Positions 8,567 through 18,289 of a DNA stretch of 64,000 nucleotides are shown here, one piece after another. Made by a program: the position numbers and the translations under genes. The notes beneath the pieces were generated by a model, which was not told where the DNA came from, searched no databases, and was given only the letters and a program-made list of their open reading frames with translations. Within the stretch, counting starts at the first letter, position 1. Each line of letters begins with the position of its first letter. Origin of the DNA: Pedobacter aquatilis (GTDB taxonomy: Bacteria > Bacteroidota > Bacteroidia > Sphingobacteriales > Sphingobacteriaceae); assembly GCF_030409415.1 (NCBI RefSeq), contig NZ_JAUFPW010000036.1:186001-250000 (forward strand). The letters are read 5' to 3'.

Positions 8567-10345
8567 TTATTCCCAACCCGGGTTTTGTTTCAGATTTGGA
8601 TTTCGTTGGAGGTCATTCAACGGAATAGGATAATAGTAATTACGTTCATTCCATTTTCTTGGAATTTCTTTCATCCAGGTTAATTCACCCGAGGTGCCAT
8701 TTCTTAATAATTGAGAATTAACAGCCGTACCAATACTTGCTGAAACATCTACATAAGTTACCCCAGCAACAGCAGGTGTTGGTCTCGTGCCCTGATAAAA
8801 AGCCACATCCAGTATACCATCTTCATTTAAATCCATAGGCGCTACTAAAGATGGCACATAAAATCCGTTCCACTCCTGCTCCATAAGTGTACCTCTCTTC
8901 CACCTCAGGATATCCGCAAAGCGCAAACCTTCGAGACTTAATTCAATTCCTCTTTCCCTCCTGATTTCTAGCAAGGTGGCATCAGAAATACCAGGGAAAT
9001 AATTTGCTATTAAGTAAGGATCAGCAACTGTAGGTTTTGCATTTAAACCACCAGTTATTCCTGCTCTTGCCCTTAATGCACCAATGGTGAGTGCCCAGTC
9101 TGCATCGGTTAAAGTTCCCAGTTCTGCCTTAGCTTCGGCAAAATTTAATAAAACTTCAGCATACCTGTACAAAGCAACTGCGTTTGTATTCAGAGCGCCT
9201 GCATCATAATATAAATCATCCAAAGTCCATTTTATAGGCTGATAACCGGTAAAAGTGTAAGAGAAGACTGGAGGAGCGGGAACCTGCTGTCCGTTACTGA
9301 TTCGCTTATAATCTCCTAAACGGATGGTTTGCTTTAACCTTAAATCACGGTTCTTCACCTCATCCTTGAAAACCATTGTACGGTAAGCCGGGTCGTTGGT
9401 ATAAGGGGTCCCATCCAATTTTAAATAAGTGTTAATGAATGTTCTGGTGAAACTTGCCTTTGCACCATAGGTTCCACTCGTCCACCACCAATTGGCCTCA
9501 TTCAGAACACCCAGATTAACATCGGCAACTGCTGCCTGCAGAACTTCGTTGGCGACAGGGGTATTACTGGTAAATACCTGTCGATAAGATACACCTGGTC
9601 CACCAGCCGTATTTAGCGAAAACCCGCCATTCTTAATAATTTCCTCTGAAGCAGATGCAGATTCCTGTAACCAGCGATTTGCCGTGCCAGTCAAATTCAA
9701 ATTAGTATGGTATTTCCTAAATGTTCCTTCAAAAAGACATAACCTCGATTTAAAAGCATGTGCCACCCATTTGGTAATGGTTGTACGGCTCGGGTCAGTA
9801 GTGGTTTGAATATTTGCGCAGGCAAAATTAATATCTGCCAATACAGAATCCATCACCGATTCCCTTTTATCACGCCCCCCAATTAAAGCCTGGTCATCAA
9901 TATCTAGCGGTTTACCAATCCAGGGCACATCACCGAAGCGCTTTACTTTATCTAAGTAAAAATAGGCTCTGAAATAACGGGCTATGCCGAGGTAGTTATT
10001 CCTAACTGAAGCAGGGACAGCAGGGTCATTACAATTGACGATAAAATAATTAATGTTCCTCAAATCTCTCCAGCTCCACCCTGAACTATTATTAGCGCCG
10101 AATGCACCGTCCCGAATAAAATCTTGTACGGAACGTACCGCCAGATAATCAGACATTGCATCCTGACTTGTCGAGTTCTTAGGAAGGAAATCCATTCCAT
10201 AAAATGAATTGGTATAAAGCTTTAGACCATTCTCTGTACCAAAAATAGCCTGTTTGGAAGCTGTAGACTGTGGCTGCTGATCAAGCTTTTTACAGGCTGC
10301 AAAACCAAGGCAACCTAATAAAATCAATATGTAATATTTTTTCAT
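8567..10345 (-). CDS. SusD/RagB family nutrient-binding outer membrane lipoprotein
   Basis: A surface lipoprotein of about 592 residues. The signal sequence MKKYYILILLGCLGFAAC ends in a lipobox with the lipidated cysteine followed by K-K. The N-terminal SusD-like part has AIFGTENGLKLYTNSFYG and several TPR-like helices, and the C-terminal RagB part includes the conserved YAEVLLNFAEAKAELG and RRERGIELSLEGLRFADIL stretches. It caps the SusC barrel and binds ligand at the cell surface. The frame extends 13 codons upstream to 10384, but the lipoprotein signal shows the start is at 10345, 25 bases after the SusC stop. The ligand cannot be read from the sequence. Confidence 0.96.
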   Translation of the reverse strand: MKKYYILILLGCLGFAACKKLDQQPQSTASKQAIFGTENGLKLYTNSFYGMDFLPKNSTSQDAMSDYLAVRSVQDFIRDGAFGANNSSGWSWRDLRNINYFIVNCNDPAVPASVRNNYLGIARYFRAYFYLDKVKRFGDVPWIGKPLDIDDQALIGGRDKRESVMDSVLADINFACANIQTTTDPSRTTITKWVAHAFKSRLCLFEGTFRKYHTNLNLTGTANRWLQESASASEEIIKNGGFSLNTAGGPGVSYRQVFTSNTPVANEVLQAAVADVNLGVLNEANWWWTSGTYGAKASFTRTFINTYLKLDGTPYTNDPAYRTMVFKDEVKNRDLRLKQTIRLGDYKRISNGQQVPAPPVFSYTFTGYQPIKWTLDDLYYDAGALNTNAVALYRYAEVLLNFAEAKAELGTLTDADWALTIGALRARAGITGGLNAKPTVADPYLIANYFPGISDATLLEIRRERGIELSLEGLRFADILRWKRGTLMEQEWNGFYVPSLVAPMDLNEDGILDVAFYQGTRPTPAVAGVTYVDVSASIGTAVNSQLLRNGTSGELTWMKEIPRKWNERNYYYPIPLNDLQRNPNLKQNPGWE

Positions 10346-10370
10346 TTTTAAATTTTTATAAGCCAATAGC

Positions 10371-13300
10371 TTAGAATCCAACATTTAAACCAAACGAGAA
10401 GCTCTTCATTAATGGATAATTATAGCCATCTCCGTTTGTACTACCAGGATTCAAATCCCGGTCTGCAGGCACTGCATTTTCAACGTCAATGGTATTTTTT
10501 ACGATCTTATACATCGGCGAGTAAGAAAACAGGTTCTCTCCTGAGAAGAATACTTTCGCAGTTCTGCCACCAATCCGGTTAATCCACTTACTTGGCAAAT
10601 TATAACCTACCTGAATATTCTTCATTCTTAAATAAGCCACATTTTGCAAATAACGGGTTTGTGCTACCCCAAGGGTACGATTGGTGTTACTAGAGGCGGC
10701 TCTCGACATCGTCCTTGGAAAATAAGCGTCTGTATTTTGCGGCGTCCACATGTTACCTAAATGGAATGTAGGCACGTTATTGTATGGCCTGTTATACTGA
10801 CCCCAGAACATTTCTGTTTCTGTACTAGGATACCATTGTTGCTTACCCACGCCTTGAAAGAAAACAGCGAAAGAGAAGTTATTCCAGTCTGCTCCAAGGT
10901 TAATGCCATACATATACCTTGGTGCCGAATTGCCTATAATACGTCTATCTCCAGATTTTCCGACTTTATTTTCGCCAACATTGATTAAACCATCGCCGTT
11001 TAAATCCCTTAATTTAATATCACCAGGAAACCATCTTCCGGTCGGAGAAGCCCTCATCTGCGGGTCTTGCTTGGCATGAGCAGCAATATCCGCTTCATCT
11101 ATAAAGAAGCCTTCTGTTTCATAACCCCATATTTCGCCCAAGGTCTGTCCCTCATAATAATCGCTCAATAGCTTATCCGGGTTGTTATACTTATCGATTT
11201 TGGTTTTATTATCCGCAAGGGTTAACCTTACATTATACCTTACTGGCTTATCCCCTCTCCCAATTTTGTCGTTCCAGCTCACCGAAGCCTCCCATCCGCG
11301 TGTAGTTAAGTTGGCGTAGTTACCCTTAGGTACATCAGCCCCAAATACAGCCGGAGGTGTAAGTCCGGTGGTAAACATATCCGTAGTTTTTCTGCTGTAG
11401 GCATCTCCGGTAAAACTTAAACGGCCGGATAACATAGTTAAATCCAAACCAACGTTTGTGGTTGTGGAAGTTTCCCAGGTCAACCCATCAGGCAATACAG
11501 CAGGGTTGCGTGTTGTTTGTGGACGCGAACCATTTAAAATAACGCCAGACTGGCTAACATTAAAAATTTCCTGAAAAGCGTATGATGCAATATTGCCATT
11601 ACCTAATGAGCCATAAGATGCCCTTACTTTTAAATCAGAAATAACCTTATCTGATACATTCCAGAAAGACTCCTTATTGATTCTCCACCCCCCCGAAACA
11701 GATGGAAAGAAACCATAACGCTGATTAGATGGGAATTTTGATGAGCCATCATAGCGGGCGTTAACTTCTAATAGATAACGGTCCTTGAAACTATAATTTA
11801 ATCTTGAAAAACCACCCAGTATTACCCATTGCTCATAACCACCACCAGTAACTATGGATTGACCCAATGCCAGATTTAAATCTGTAGCATCTTCAAAAAT
11901 AATCCCGTTACGCTGCACAGCGGTTCTATTGTAAGTTGATTGCTCATAGTTGTAGCCTACCATCGCCTTCAGGTAATGGTCAGTTCCGAAACGATTTTCA
12001 TATTCAGCAAAAATATTAGTTGCCAAATAATTGGTTTCCCTTAAATCGAATGATAAGTCGTTTGTTGTGGTACCGATATAAGAAGTTACGCCACGCGAGT
12101 TGCTATATGGAACCTGAACTCTTTTCTGTTCGACATTATTATTTGTGTTTCTGAAAGTGAAGTCGGCGTTCACACGAAACTTATTGTCAAAGAAATTACT
12201 TCGTAATCCAGTAATGTTCCTAAATACCTGGCGACGGGTATCTATACCATTCTTACCGTAAATAAAATCACCAACAGTGTAAGCCGCTGCAAAAGTCAAT
12301 GAACCATCAGGATTGAAAATTGGCATACTAGGTTTACCTTCATCTGCAATGTTTCTCCAGATACCGCCACCTTCACCAACATTTATTGGATTGTGGTAGT
12401 TCATGATAGAGTAATCTGCGTTATTTTCGATGCTAAGCCATGGAAATACCTGAACAGAACCTCTGGCTCTTATGTTTTTCATATCATAATCATCACTATT
12501 GTACTTGAATAAACCATCCTGATTTAAAAAACGACCTGAAACCAGGTAAGAGGCTTTATCACTTGCGCCGCTTACAGAAAGATTGTTTTCTATTGCAGCG
12601 GTATTCTTTTTATATAATTCAGCATAATAATCTGTGCTGCCATAATAGGTATACTCTCCGGTTGTTGGGTTAACTTCAATTTGATTATACGGCTGGCCGG
12701 ATTCAGCCCTGCGCTTGAATTCGTCTAAATAAGCCTGAGAGAATTTCTGGGTTTTGTTGGCATTCTGTGGAAAAGCACCGTCACCATTTACAAATGCCTC
12801 CGCAAACATTTTTGCCCAGGTATATCCATCAGTTACAAAATCAGGAACCTGTAATGGACTTTTAATCGAATAGTTAGAAGAGAAGGCAACGTTAGTGCGT
12901 CCTTTTTCCGCTTTTTTAGTTGTAATTAAAATTACCCCAAATGCACCTCTAGCACCGTAAATTGCTGCTGATGCCGCATCTTTCAAAATTGAAACTGTTT
13001 CAACATCATTTGGGTTTAGTAGGCTTGGATCTCCTTCAAAGCCATCAATTAAAATTAATGCACTGCCACCCTGACCGATTGAGGTTGTACCACGAATGTT
13101 GTAACTAGGTGATTGCGTGGGCTTACCATCGAGCATTTTTAAGTTCAAGTTAGGAAGTAAACCTTGTAAACCTTGAGTCAAATTGGTAATCGGGCGGTTC
13201 TCGATATTTTTGGAAGTTATCTGATCAACTGCTCCAGTTGCATTTTCCCTTTTTTGCGTTCCATATCCCACTACAAGTACCTCATTCAAAGTACCTGACT

Positions 13301-13679
13301 CGCCCTTCATGGTAATATTAAGCGGTGTATTTTCATTCGCTTTTACCACGATTTTACTCAAAGAAACTGTAGCATAAGAAATAAAGGTAACCGTGATGTT
13401 ATAGCTACCTGAAGGTACAGGAACTGTGAATGTACCATCTGGATTACTCTGGACAACCTTATTGATTTCCTTGATTAAAATACTGGCCCCAGGAAGTGGT
13501 TCGCCTTTCTCATCCACAACTTTACCGGATATCGTTCCCGATCCCTGTTTAGCATTTTCCAGAAATGTATTTCTTGAATACGAGGCCGCTAGCACAGGCA
13601 CCGCAATCGCATTTGTAAGCAAGCAGGCTATAGATGAAAATAGCAAAATTCGCCTCACTTGCAGTAAAGGTTTTTTCAT
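10371..13679 (-). CDS. SusC/RagA family TonB-linked outer membrane protein
   Basis: A 1102-residue TonB-dependent transporter. Residues 1-32 are a signal peptide, residues 48-125 a carboxypeptidase-regulatory-like beta domain (GTISGKVVDEKGEPLPGA), then LNEVLVVGYGTQKR at 131-144, the plug domain (with the SusC signature SILKDAASAAIYGARGAFGV), and a long beta-barrel that ends in SFSFGLNVGF with a terminal aromatic residue. It has no N-terminal STN domain, so it should not signal through an anti-sigma factor. It is first in an operon with SusD and the EEP enzyme and imports a ligand using TonB energy. No glycosidase, lyase or regulator accompanies it, so it is not a classical polysaccharide locus. 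Confidence 0.97.
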   Translation of the reverse strand: MKKPLLQVRRILLFSSIACLLTNAIAVPVLAASYSRNTFLENAKQGSGTISGKVVDEKGEPLPGASILIKEINKVVQSNPDGTFTVPVPSGSYNITVTFISYATVSLSKIVVKANENTPLNITMKGESGTLNEVLVVGYGTQKRENATGAVDQITSKNIENRPITNLTQGLQGLLPNLNLKMLDGKPTQSPSYNIRGTTSIGQGGSALILIDGFEGDPSLLNPNDVETVSILKDAASAAIYGARGAFGVILITTKKAEKGRTNVAFSSNYSIKSPLQVPDFVTDGYTWAKMFAEAFVNGDGAFPQNANKTQKFSQAYLDEFKRRAESGQPYNQIEVNPTTGEYTYYGSTDYYAELYKKNTAAIENNLSVSGASDKASYLVSGRFLNQDGLFKYNSDDYDMKNIRARGSVQVFPWLSIENNADYSIMNYHNPINVGEGGGIWRNIADEGKPSMPIFNPDGSLTFAAAYTVGDFIYGKNGIDTRRQVFRNITGLRSNFFDNKFRVNADFTFRNTNNNVEQKRVQVPYSNSRGVTSYIGTTTNDLSFDLRETNYLATNIFAEYENRFGTDHYLKAMVGYNYEQSTYNRTAVQRNGIIFEDATDLNLALGQSIVTGGGYEQWVILGGFSRLNYSFKDRYLLEVNARYDGSSKFPSNQRYGFFPSVSGGWRINKESFWNVSDKVISDLKVRASYGSLGNGNIASYAFQEIFNVSQSGVILNGSRPQTTRNPAVLPDGLTWETSTTTNVGLDLTMLSGRLSFTGDAYSRKTTDMFTTGLTPPAVFGADVPKGNYANLTTRGWEASVSWNDKIGRGDKPVRYNVRLTLADNKTKIDKYNNPDKLLSDYYEGQTLGEIWGYETEGFFIDEADIAAHAKQDPQMRASPTGRWFPGDIKLRDLNGDGLINVGENKVGKSGDRRIIGNSAPRYMYGINLGADWNNFSFAVFFQGVGKQQWYPSTETEMFWGQYNRPYNNVPTFHLGNMWTPQNTDAYFPRTMSRAASSNTNRTLGVAQTRYLQNVAYLRMKNIQVGYNLPSKWINRIGGRTAKVFFSGENLFSYSPMYKIVKNTIDVENAVPADRDLNPGSTNGDGYNYPLMKSFSFGLNVGF

Positions 13680-13742
13680 TAGTTAATTAATTTGTTTAGT
13701 TTAACTAAAAGGTTTTAGTTTTATCCCCTATGGATTTATTCC

Positions 13743-13750
13743 CAAAGTTA
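13743..13750 (-). promoter_or_regulatory. Likely -7 element of the susC operon promoter
   Basis: The minus strand reads TAACTTTG, a match to the Bacteroidota -7 consensus TAnnTTTG, about 64 bases upstream of the susC start. A -33 TTG-like element at the expected distance is weak. Position and match support the call; there is no experimental evidence. Confidence 0.5.
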
Positions 13751-14216
13751 TTCCGAGAATATGAAGCTAATGTTAAGCTAGTTTAACATCTTAACTTTTG
13801 TTTTTTTTGTTAATCAAAAGAAATTGTGGTCCATACTTCACCAATGAAAATCGATATCTGCTAGTATCTATGCAAGTAAAATATCTAGCAAATAATGTAC
13901 GGAGATATTAAGATGGTTATGAATAAGATTATTGATTTCGATTGCTGTAATTGCACCTTAAGATTGGAGCAGTAAAATCTTTACAGTACTCATTAAATTA
14001 ATAATTATTAAGCTGGATTTTTCATGCTAACTGAGACCGGGTGGCGATAATTGAGGCTAAGGGCTTATATATGTTTTGTAATTAATGTTGTAAGAAAACC
14101 AAATAAATACTTAAATTTCGAGAAAGATTACAGTGATCTATCGTTATAAAATTAACGTAATAGAACAGTTTGAAAAGCTTTTAATTGATAAAAATTTCAA
14201 ACGTTTCTTCTTCAAT
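13751..14216. other. Gene-free region upstream of the susC operon with an inverted repeat
   Basis: About 465 bases with no gene. Just upstream of the -7 element, GTTAA (13772-13776) and TTAAC (13782-13786) form a small inverted repeat, and another TTAAC follows at 13791, so a regulator could bind here. The remainder is AT-rich and nothing else was recognised. It separates the susC promoter from the 3' end of the SGNH hydrolase gene. Confidence 0.35.
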
Positions 14217-15005
14217 TTATCGATATGTTTTTAAGAATTTCAAACGGCTGCTCACCTGTTTTAGCCATTCACGGGCCATTAATTCATGACCTGGTACTGT
14301 TGGATGAATCCCATCCCATATCCAGTAAGAATCCGGAGCCTTTTTGGAAGCTTCTTTAAACACTTTTTGGAAATCGACTACAACAGCGTCAAATTCTACA
14401 GCGAGCTTTTTCACTCGTGAAGCAAGTTCATTAACAATTGATTGATAACGCTCCCACTTTTCTTTTACTTTACCAACTGGCGCTAAAAAAGGTAGACAAA
14501 GAACGAGGAGTATTTGAGGATTTTGTTTACGAGCTTGTGCTAATATATCACGATAGGTAAGCTCAAATGCATCAATGTCCTTAATGTCTGATTCGGGCTT
14601 TTCCATCAGCTTTGCTGCATTATTAATGCCAACCAAAATACTAAGTAAGTTTGGATGGAGATCTAAGCAATCGGTTTGCCAACGGGCTTGAAGCTGACTT
14701 ACCCGATTACCACTTATCCCCCTGTTGTAAAACAAAAGACTTGTTGAAGGAAAATCTGCACCCCAACGACTGGCTATTGAAAATGCGTAGCCATGCCCCA
14801 TAATATGATTTGGGTCTGCATTTCTACCCCGGAGCCCATCAGTTATAGAATCTCCCTGAAATAAAACGGTCATGTCCTTCTTATCTTCAGATTGAAAAAA
14901 GGTTGAGCTTAAATGAGCTTTCGCACTTTTATTAAATAAGCTAAGCGATGCAGCGGTGAGCGTTGCAGACACAAGAAAAGTACGTCTGGATGAGTTATGT
15001 TTCAT
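14217..15005 (-). CDS. Exported SGNH/GDSL-family hydrolase
   Basis: A 262-residue esterase-like protein. The N terminus has SRRTFLVSA followed by a hydrophobic run, which resembles a twin-arginine signal. The four SGNH blocks are all present: S53 in GDSITDG, G99 in RGISGNRV, N128 in LVGINN, and D231 and H234 in WDGIHPTVPGHE. These enzymes hydrolyse acyl esters, often acetyl groups on carbohydrates. It starts 24 bases after the stop of the DUF1826-like gene, so the two may be co-transcribed, though no functional link is evident. Confidence 0.92.
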   Translation of the reverse strand: MKHNSSRRTFLVSATLTAASLSLFNKSAKAHLSSTFFQSEDKKDMTVLFQGDSITDGLRGRNADPNHIMGHGYAFSIASRWGADFPSTSLLFYNRGISGNRVSQLQARWQTDCLDLHPNLLSILVGINNAAKLMEKPESDIKDIDAFELTYRDILAQARKQNPQILLVLCLPFLAPVGKVKEKWERYQSIVNELASRVKKLAVEFDAVVVDFQKVFKEASKKAPDSYWIWDGIHPTVPGHELMAREWLKQVSSRLKFLKTYR

Positions 15006-15029
15006 TTTATGTGGATTAATGTATCGAAT

Positions 15030-15728
15030 TTAACAAATTAGGAGCAACCTGTATTCGCCATCATTTTCTTTTGGTGCCCGATGAACACATGGCAGCACCT
15101 GTTGACCAGGATAATCTACGGCAAGTTTCCAAAGATGACCAATACCCAAATTGGTCGGTTTGGCTTCGGGTTTAGGCTGATAATGCAAATCAAAAAAGTA
15201 TTCCTTTAAAAAATCTTCAAATTCTATTTCTGCTCCACCATGTAACTCTTTAAGTTTTTGTCTTATTTCAGGGATAAGAATCTTCTGTTCAACCTGATTA
15301 TTGGCTATAATATCGCTTGAAGCTCCATAATAAGTACATAAAAAAGTATCTGTATCAATGGGTGAACGATCGACGTGATAGGAATACACATCTGTTGATA
15401 TAAAATCGAATTCTTCATCTCTTTGGTAATGCTTAAGCAGGTTTAGGCTTGGTGATGAGCCAAAATCCGTTAAAGATTTTATGTCGTTTAGGATAATATC
15501 TCTTGCCAATTTACCTTTTTCTGATAGTTGTAAGTCATGGAGTTCATCAATGGAGATTTCGGTTATGTTTTCTTTTAGCTGAAGTTTTAAACTGATTTCC
15601 TTAAAATCGCCAATTAAATGCCTTTGCCAGCATATTGCATTTATTTCATTCTGAAATTTTGTACTTGCAAGCGCTTCAAAAGATGAAACTATTTTTACTT
15701 GTCTATTCCCAAAGTTTTTATCATCCAT
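15030..15728 (-). CDS. DUF1826-like protein
   Basis: A protein of about 232 residues without signal peptide. It carries an ICWQRHL segment near the N terminus, a central SYHVDRSPIDTDTFLCTYYG block and a C-terminal CVHRAP...YRLLLIC block. This arrangement (W-x-R, then H-x-D before a C-T-Y-x-G turn, then an H-R near the end) recalls the DUF1826 family, which in other bacteria lies near zinc-responsive genes. The H-x-D pair could bind a metal. The frame can start at 15776, inside the upstream methyltransferase, but the ATG at 15728 gives a normal 8-base gap and is preferred. Family assignment is from memory of the motif pattern. Confidence 0.6.
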   Translation of the reverse strand: MDDKNFGNRQVKIVSSFEALASTKFQNEINAICWQRHLIGDFKEISLKLQLKENITEISIDELHDLQLSEKGKLARDIILNDIKSLTDFGSSPSLNLLKHYQRDEEFDFISTDVYSYHVDRSPIDTDTFLCTYYGASSDIIANNQVEQKILIPEIRQKLKELHGGAEIEFEDFLKEYFFDLHYQPKPEAKPTNLGIGHLWKLAVDYPGQQVLPCVHRAPKENDGEYRLLLIC

Positions 15729-15736
15729 AATTTGAA

Positions 15737-16366
15737 TTAAGAATTTAGCTTTTGAATGCACCAAGTTGTCATACACCTTAAACCTTGAACGTTAGTCGTT
15801 TTGATTGGTTCGTAAAGCGCACCACCAAGATTATTGGTTAGCTCTAAAAGCATTTCTTCACTAACTAAAAATCTTTCCGTTTCATCCGGAAGAACATAAC
15901 GCCCATCTCCAAGAGATTTAATCCCAGATTCTATTCCGATATCGGAAGCAAGTCTAACAAAAAGAAAACCGCCAGAATTTAACACACGCCACATGGAGTG
16001 AACCATTGCTTCGAAATGCTTTAGGTTATTTGCAAAATGCAAAACTGCACTGCTGATAACTAAATCAAAAGATTCATTAGCAAAAGGTAATGATTCTACA
16101 TCGGCAACCATGAAATGCTCATGCAATGGTTCAGAGCAGAAATTTGAAGCCAACTGTTGAACAGCATTAATTGCTTCGGCACTTTTATCAATTCCATAAA
16201 CATCACATCCCTGGCGTAAAAAGAATTCTAAATTTCTACCACTGCCACAACCCGCATCAAGGATGGTGTTGCAATCAGCATAAGTACCTTTCATCAGCTG
16301 GTCGAAAAGATAGATATCTATGTTTCCATAAATTTCTCGAATTTGCCTCGCTGTGTTCTTCATCAT
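15737..16366 (-). CDS. Class I SAM-dependent methyltransferase
   Basis: A 209-residue Rossmann-fold methyltransferase. Motif I is DAGCGSGRN (about residues 37-45), the acidic end of strand 2 is in YGIDKSAEA, and LPFANESFDLVISSAVLHF covers motifs III-IV. This is the Methyltransf_11 type that acts on small molecules or lipids; the substrate is unknown. It lies 53 bases downstream of the YeiH-type gene and 8 bases upstream of the DUF1826-like gene, in the same direction, so it is likely in an operon with both. The next-codon ATG at 16363 is an equal start. Confidence 0.9.
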   Translation of the reverse strand: MMKNTARQIREIYGNIDIYLFDQLMKGTYADCNTILDAGCGSGRNLEFFLRQGCDVYGIDKSAEAINAVQQLASNFCSEPLHEHFMVADVESLPFANESFDLVISSAVLHFANNLKHFEAMVHSMWRVLNSGGFLFVRLASDIGIESGIKSLGDGRYVLPDETERFLVSEEMLLELTNNLGGALYEPIKTTNVQGLRCMTTWCIQKLNS

Positions 16367-16419
16367 CGATAAATATAAAAGATTTTATTTATCAGGCATA
16401 TTAGTTCTTTATTGATGCG

Positions 16420-17796
16420 TTATTTAAAATCTGGAACTGGGAATAAATAACCACCAAATAAAATGTACGACCATAAAAGTGTCCAGATGATGTTAAAAAT
16501 TTGGGCAGTAACAAATGTAAGTGCAGGTTTTCCACCTTGTAATTTTACCAGTGATGAAAATTTAGCTTCCATACCAATTGCAATAAAAGCGAGTGCAAAC
16601 CAAATGGTTCGGATGCCATTTAAAACCGGTGCAACGCTTTTTGCAGTTTCTACAGAGAGGAGAAAAGAAAATACAAGCGATGCACCAATAAAGCCCAAAA
16701 CAAATTTAGGGAAACGTTCCCAAACAATTTTTAAACCCGGACTTTCGACCTTTATATTTTCTACTTCGGTTCCATCAGTTTTTGGCTTTTGGTAAGCCCA
16801 CCAAATAGCAATAAAAAAAGCAGCAACCCCAATAAATACATTCTGGGAGAATTTAGCGATTACACCAGCTTTAACAGCTACAGGTCCAATCAAATCACCC
16901 GCAGCCGTTACAGTTGCAGTTGTATCTAATGTGCCGCCTAACCATGCGCCACCAATTACTTCCGGGATTTCGAAATACTTAACCACCCAGGGCAATATTA
17001 TCATCATTGGGATGGCCATTATCAATACAAGCGTAGTAACGTAAGACAGTTTTCTCTTATCGCCATTTATTGCACCTGCTGCAACTATTGCTGCCGAAAC
17101 TCCACAAATGGATACTGCTGAGGCTAATATAATTCCAAATTCATCATCAACTTTTAGCTTTCTGCTTAACCACAAAGAAAAAAACCAGACCGCACTAACA
17201 ACGATTATAGCTTGAATAATTCCCGGTAAACCAGCTTTTATTAAGTCTGCTGAAAGTATAGTTGTGCCTAGTATAACAAGACCAGTTTTTATATAGAATT
17301 CTGAGCGAACAGCTTCTTTTAGCCAAGGTGGTAGCTTAAGAAGATTACCCAACAGTATACCGATTAATAAAGCAAACACAACGTATTCTAAGCCATAATA
17401 GGCTACATTCTTATTTCCGCCGATGATGAAAGATAGCGTGGCCAAAATGTAGATAAATAGAAAACCCGCAGCAAACCGGCGGATATTCCCTCCTGACAAG
17501 AAAATAGAAATTCCGGCTAATGCTAAAAAAGCAAAACCTGTTTTAACAATTGATAATAGATTACCTACGGATAGAATTTTTTCAAATAAATCTGCCTTGC
17601 TACTCCATTTGTAAACAGGCAAACTGAAACTTGAAGCATTTGCATTCAGCAAAAGTACAATGCCAATAATAAAAGCGCCTAAAATTAATGCCCACCAATC
17701 TTCGGTAATGGATTGTAAAAATGTTTTTTTATTTGGCGTAATGCCAGAATCTGTTAAAGCGCTGCTGTTTTCTAAATCTTGTTTTTCTGTCGGCAT
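16420..17796 (-). CDS. YeiH family putative sulfate exporter
   Basis: A 458-residue inner membrane protein with about eleven or more hydrophobic segments. It has the conserved features of the YeiH/UPF0324 family: LVILGTTILSADLIKAGLPG, the ASAVSICGVSAAIVAAGAI helix and the AIGMEAKF motif near the end. The family is annotated as putative sulfate exporter, but transport has little direct proof. It appears to head a minus-strand gene set with the methyltransferase, the DUF1826-like protein and perhaps the SGNH hydrolase. A 10-bp palindrome TTTGATCAAA lies 65 bases upstream of the start, at 17861-17870. Confidence 0.92.
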   Translation of the reverse strand: MPTEKQDLENSSALTDSGITPNKKTFLQSITEDWWALILGAFIIGIVLLLNANASSFSLPVYKWSSKADLFEKILSVGNLLSIVKTGFAFLALAGISIFLSGGNIRRFAAGFLFIYILATLSFIIGGNKNVAYYGLEYVVFALLIGILLGNLLKLPPWLKEAVRSEFYIKTGLVILGTTILSADLIKAGLPGIIQAIIVVSAVWFFSLWLSRKLKVDDEFGIILASAVSICGVSAAIVAAGAINGDKRKLSYVTTLVLIMAIPMMIILPWVVKYFEIPEVIGGAWLGGTLDTTATVTAAGDLIGPVAVKAGVIAKFSQNVFIGVAAFFIAIWWAYQKPKTDGTEVENIKVESPGLKIVWERFPKFVLGFIGASLVFSFLLSVETAKSVAPVLNGIRTIWFALAFIAIGMEAKFSSLVKLQGGKPALTFVTAQIFNIIWTLLWSYILFGGYLFPVPDFK

Positions 17797-18001
17797 TTTA
17801 TCTAAAGCTTGCTTAATCTAAATAGTGTTTATCAATTTCTATTGGAAAGAAACTGATTGATTTGATCAAAAAATAAAAATACTTGTAAAACAACAAATAA
17901 TGTCTTTTGATTATATTTTGTTACACAAATAAATGCAAGATGGAATAATTTTTTAAATCAAGTTTTTTTCTGGAAAAATTAAAATTTTAATAAAAGCACA
18001 A

Positions 18002-18220
18002 TTATATCTTTTCATTATTAAGATCAAGCTTCTTCTCTTTAATATAATCTTTTACTAAATCCTACTTTCCGGAAGAGAAGCCAATAATAGATTTTTGATT
18101 TGTAGTAACTTGAGTCAATTTTCCATCAATATAAATAGAATAATTTTCTTTTATTTCTTTCCTCATTGTAATTGCATTGATGGTTTTGACGTAATCAAGG
18201 TGAAGATACAACTGAAAAGA
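18002..18220 (-). pseudogene. Remnant frame interrupted by TAG
   Basis: On the minus strand one frame of 73 codons is open apart from a TAG at 18064-18062. The upstream part contains LYLHLDYVKTINAITMRKEI and YSIYIDGKLTQVTTNQKSII; after the TAG it continues as DLVKDYIKEKKLDLNNEKI and stops at TAA 18002-18004. The text is protein-like on both sides. No family is recognised and no start is clear. It fills part of the gap between the YeiH gene and the 89-residue gene; the remaining bases of 17797-18289 show nothing else except the palindrome noted with YeiH. Confidence 0.35.
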
Positions 18221-18289
18221 TTACGATAAAATAAATAATTGCAACCTTTTCTAAAAACAATTGTTAAATAGTTTTACCTCTAAAAAATT

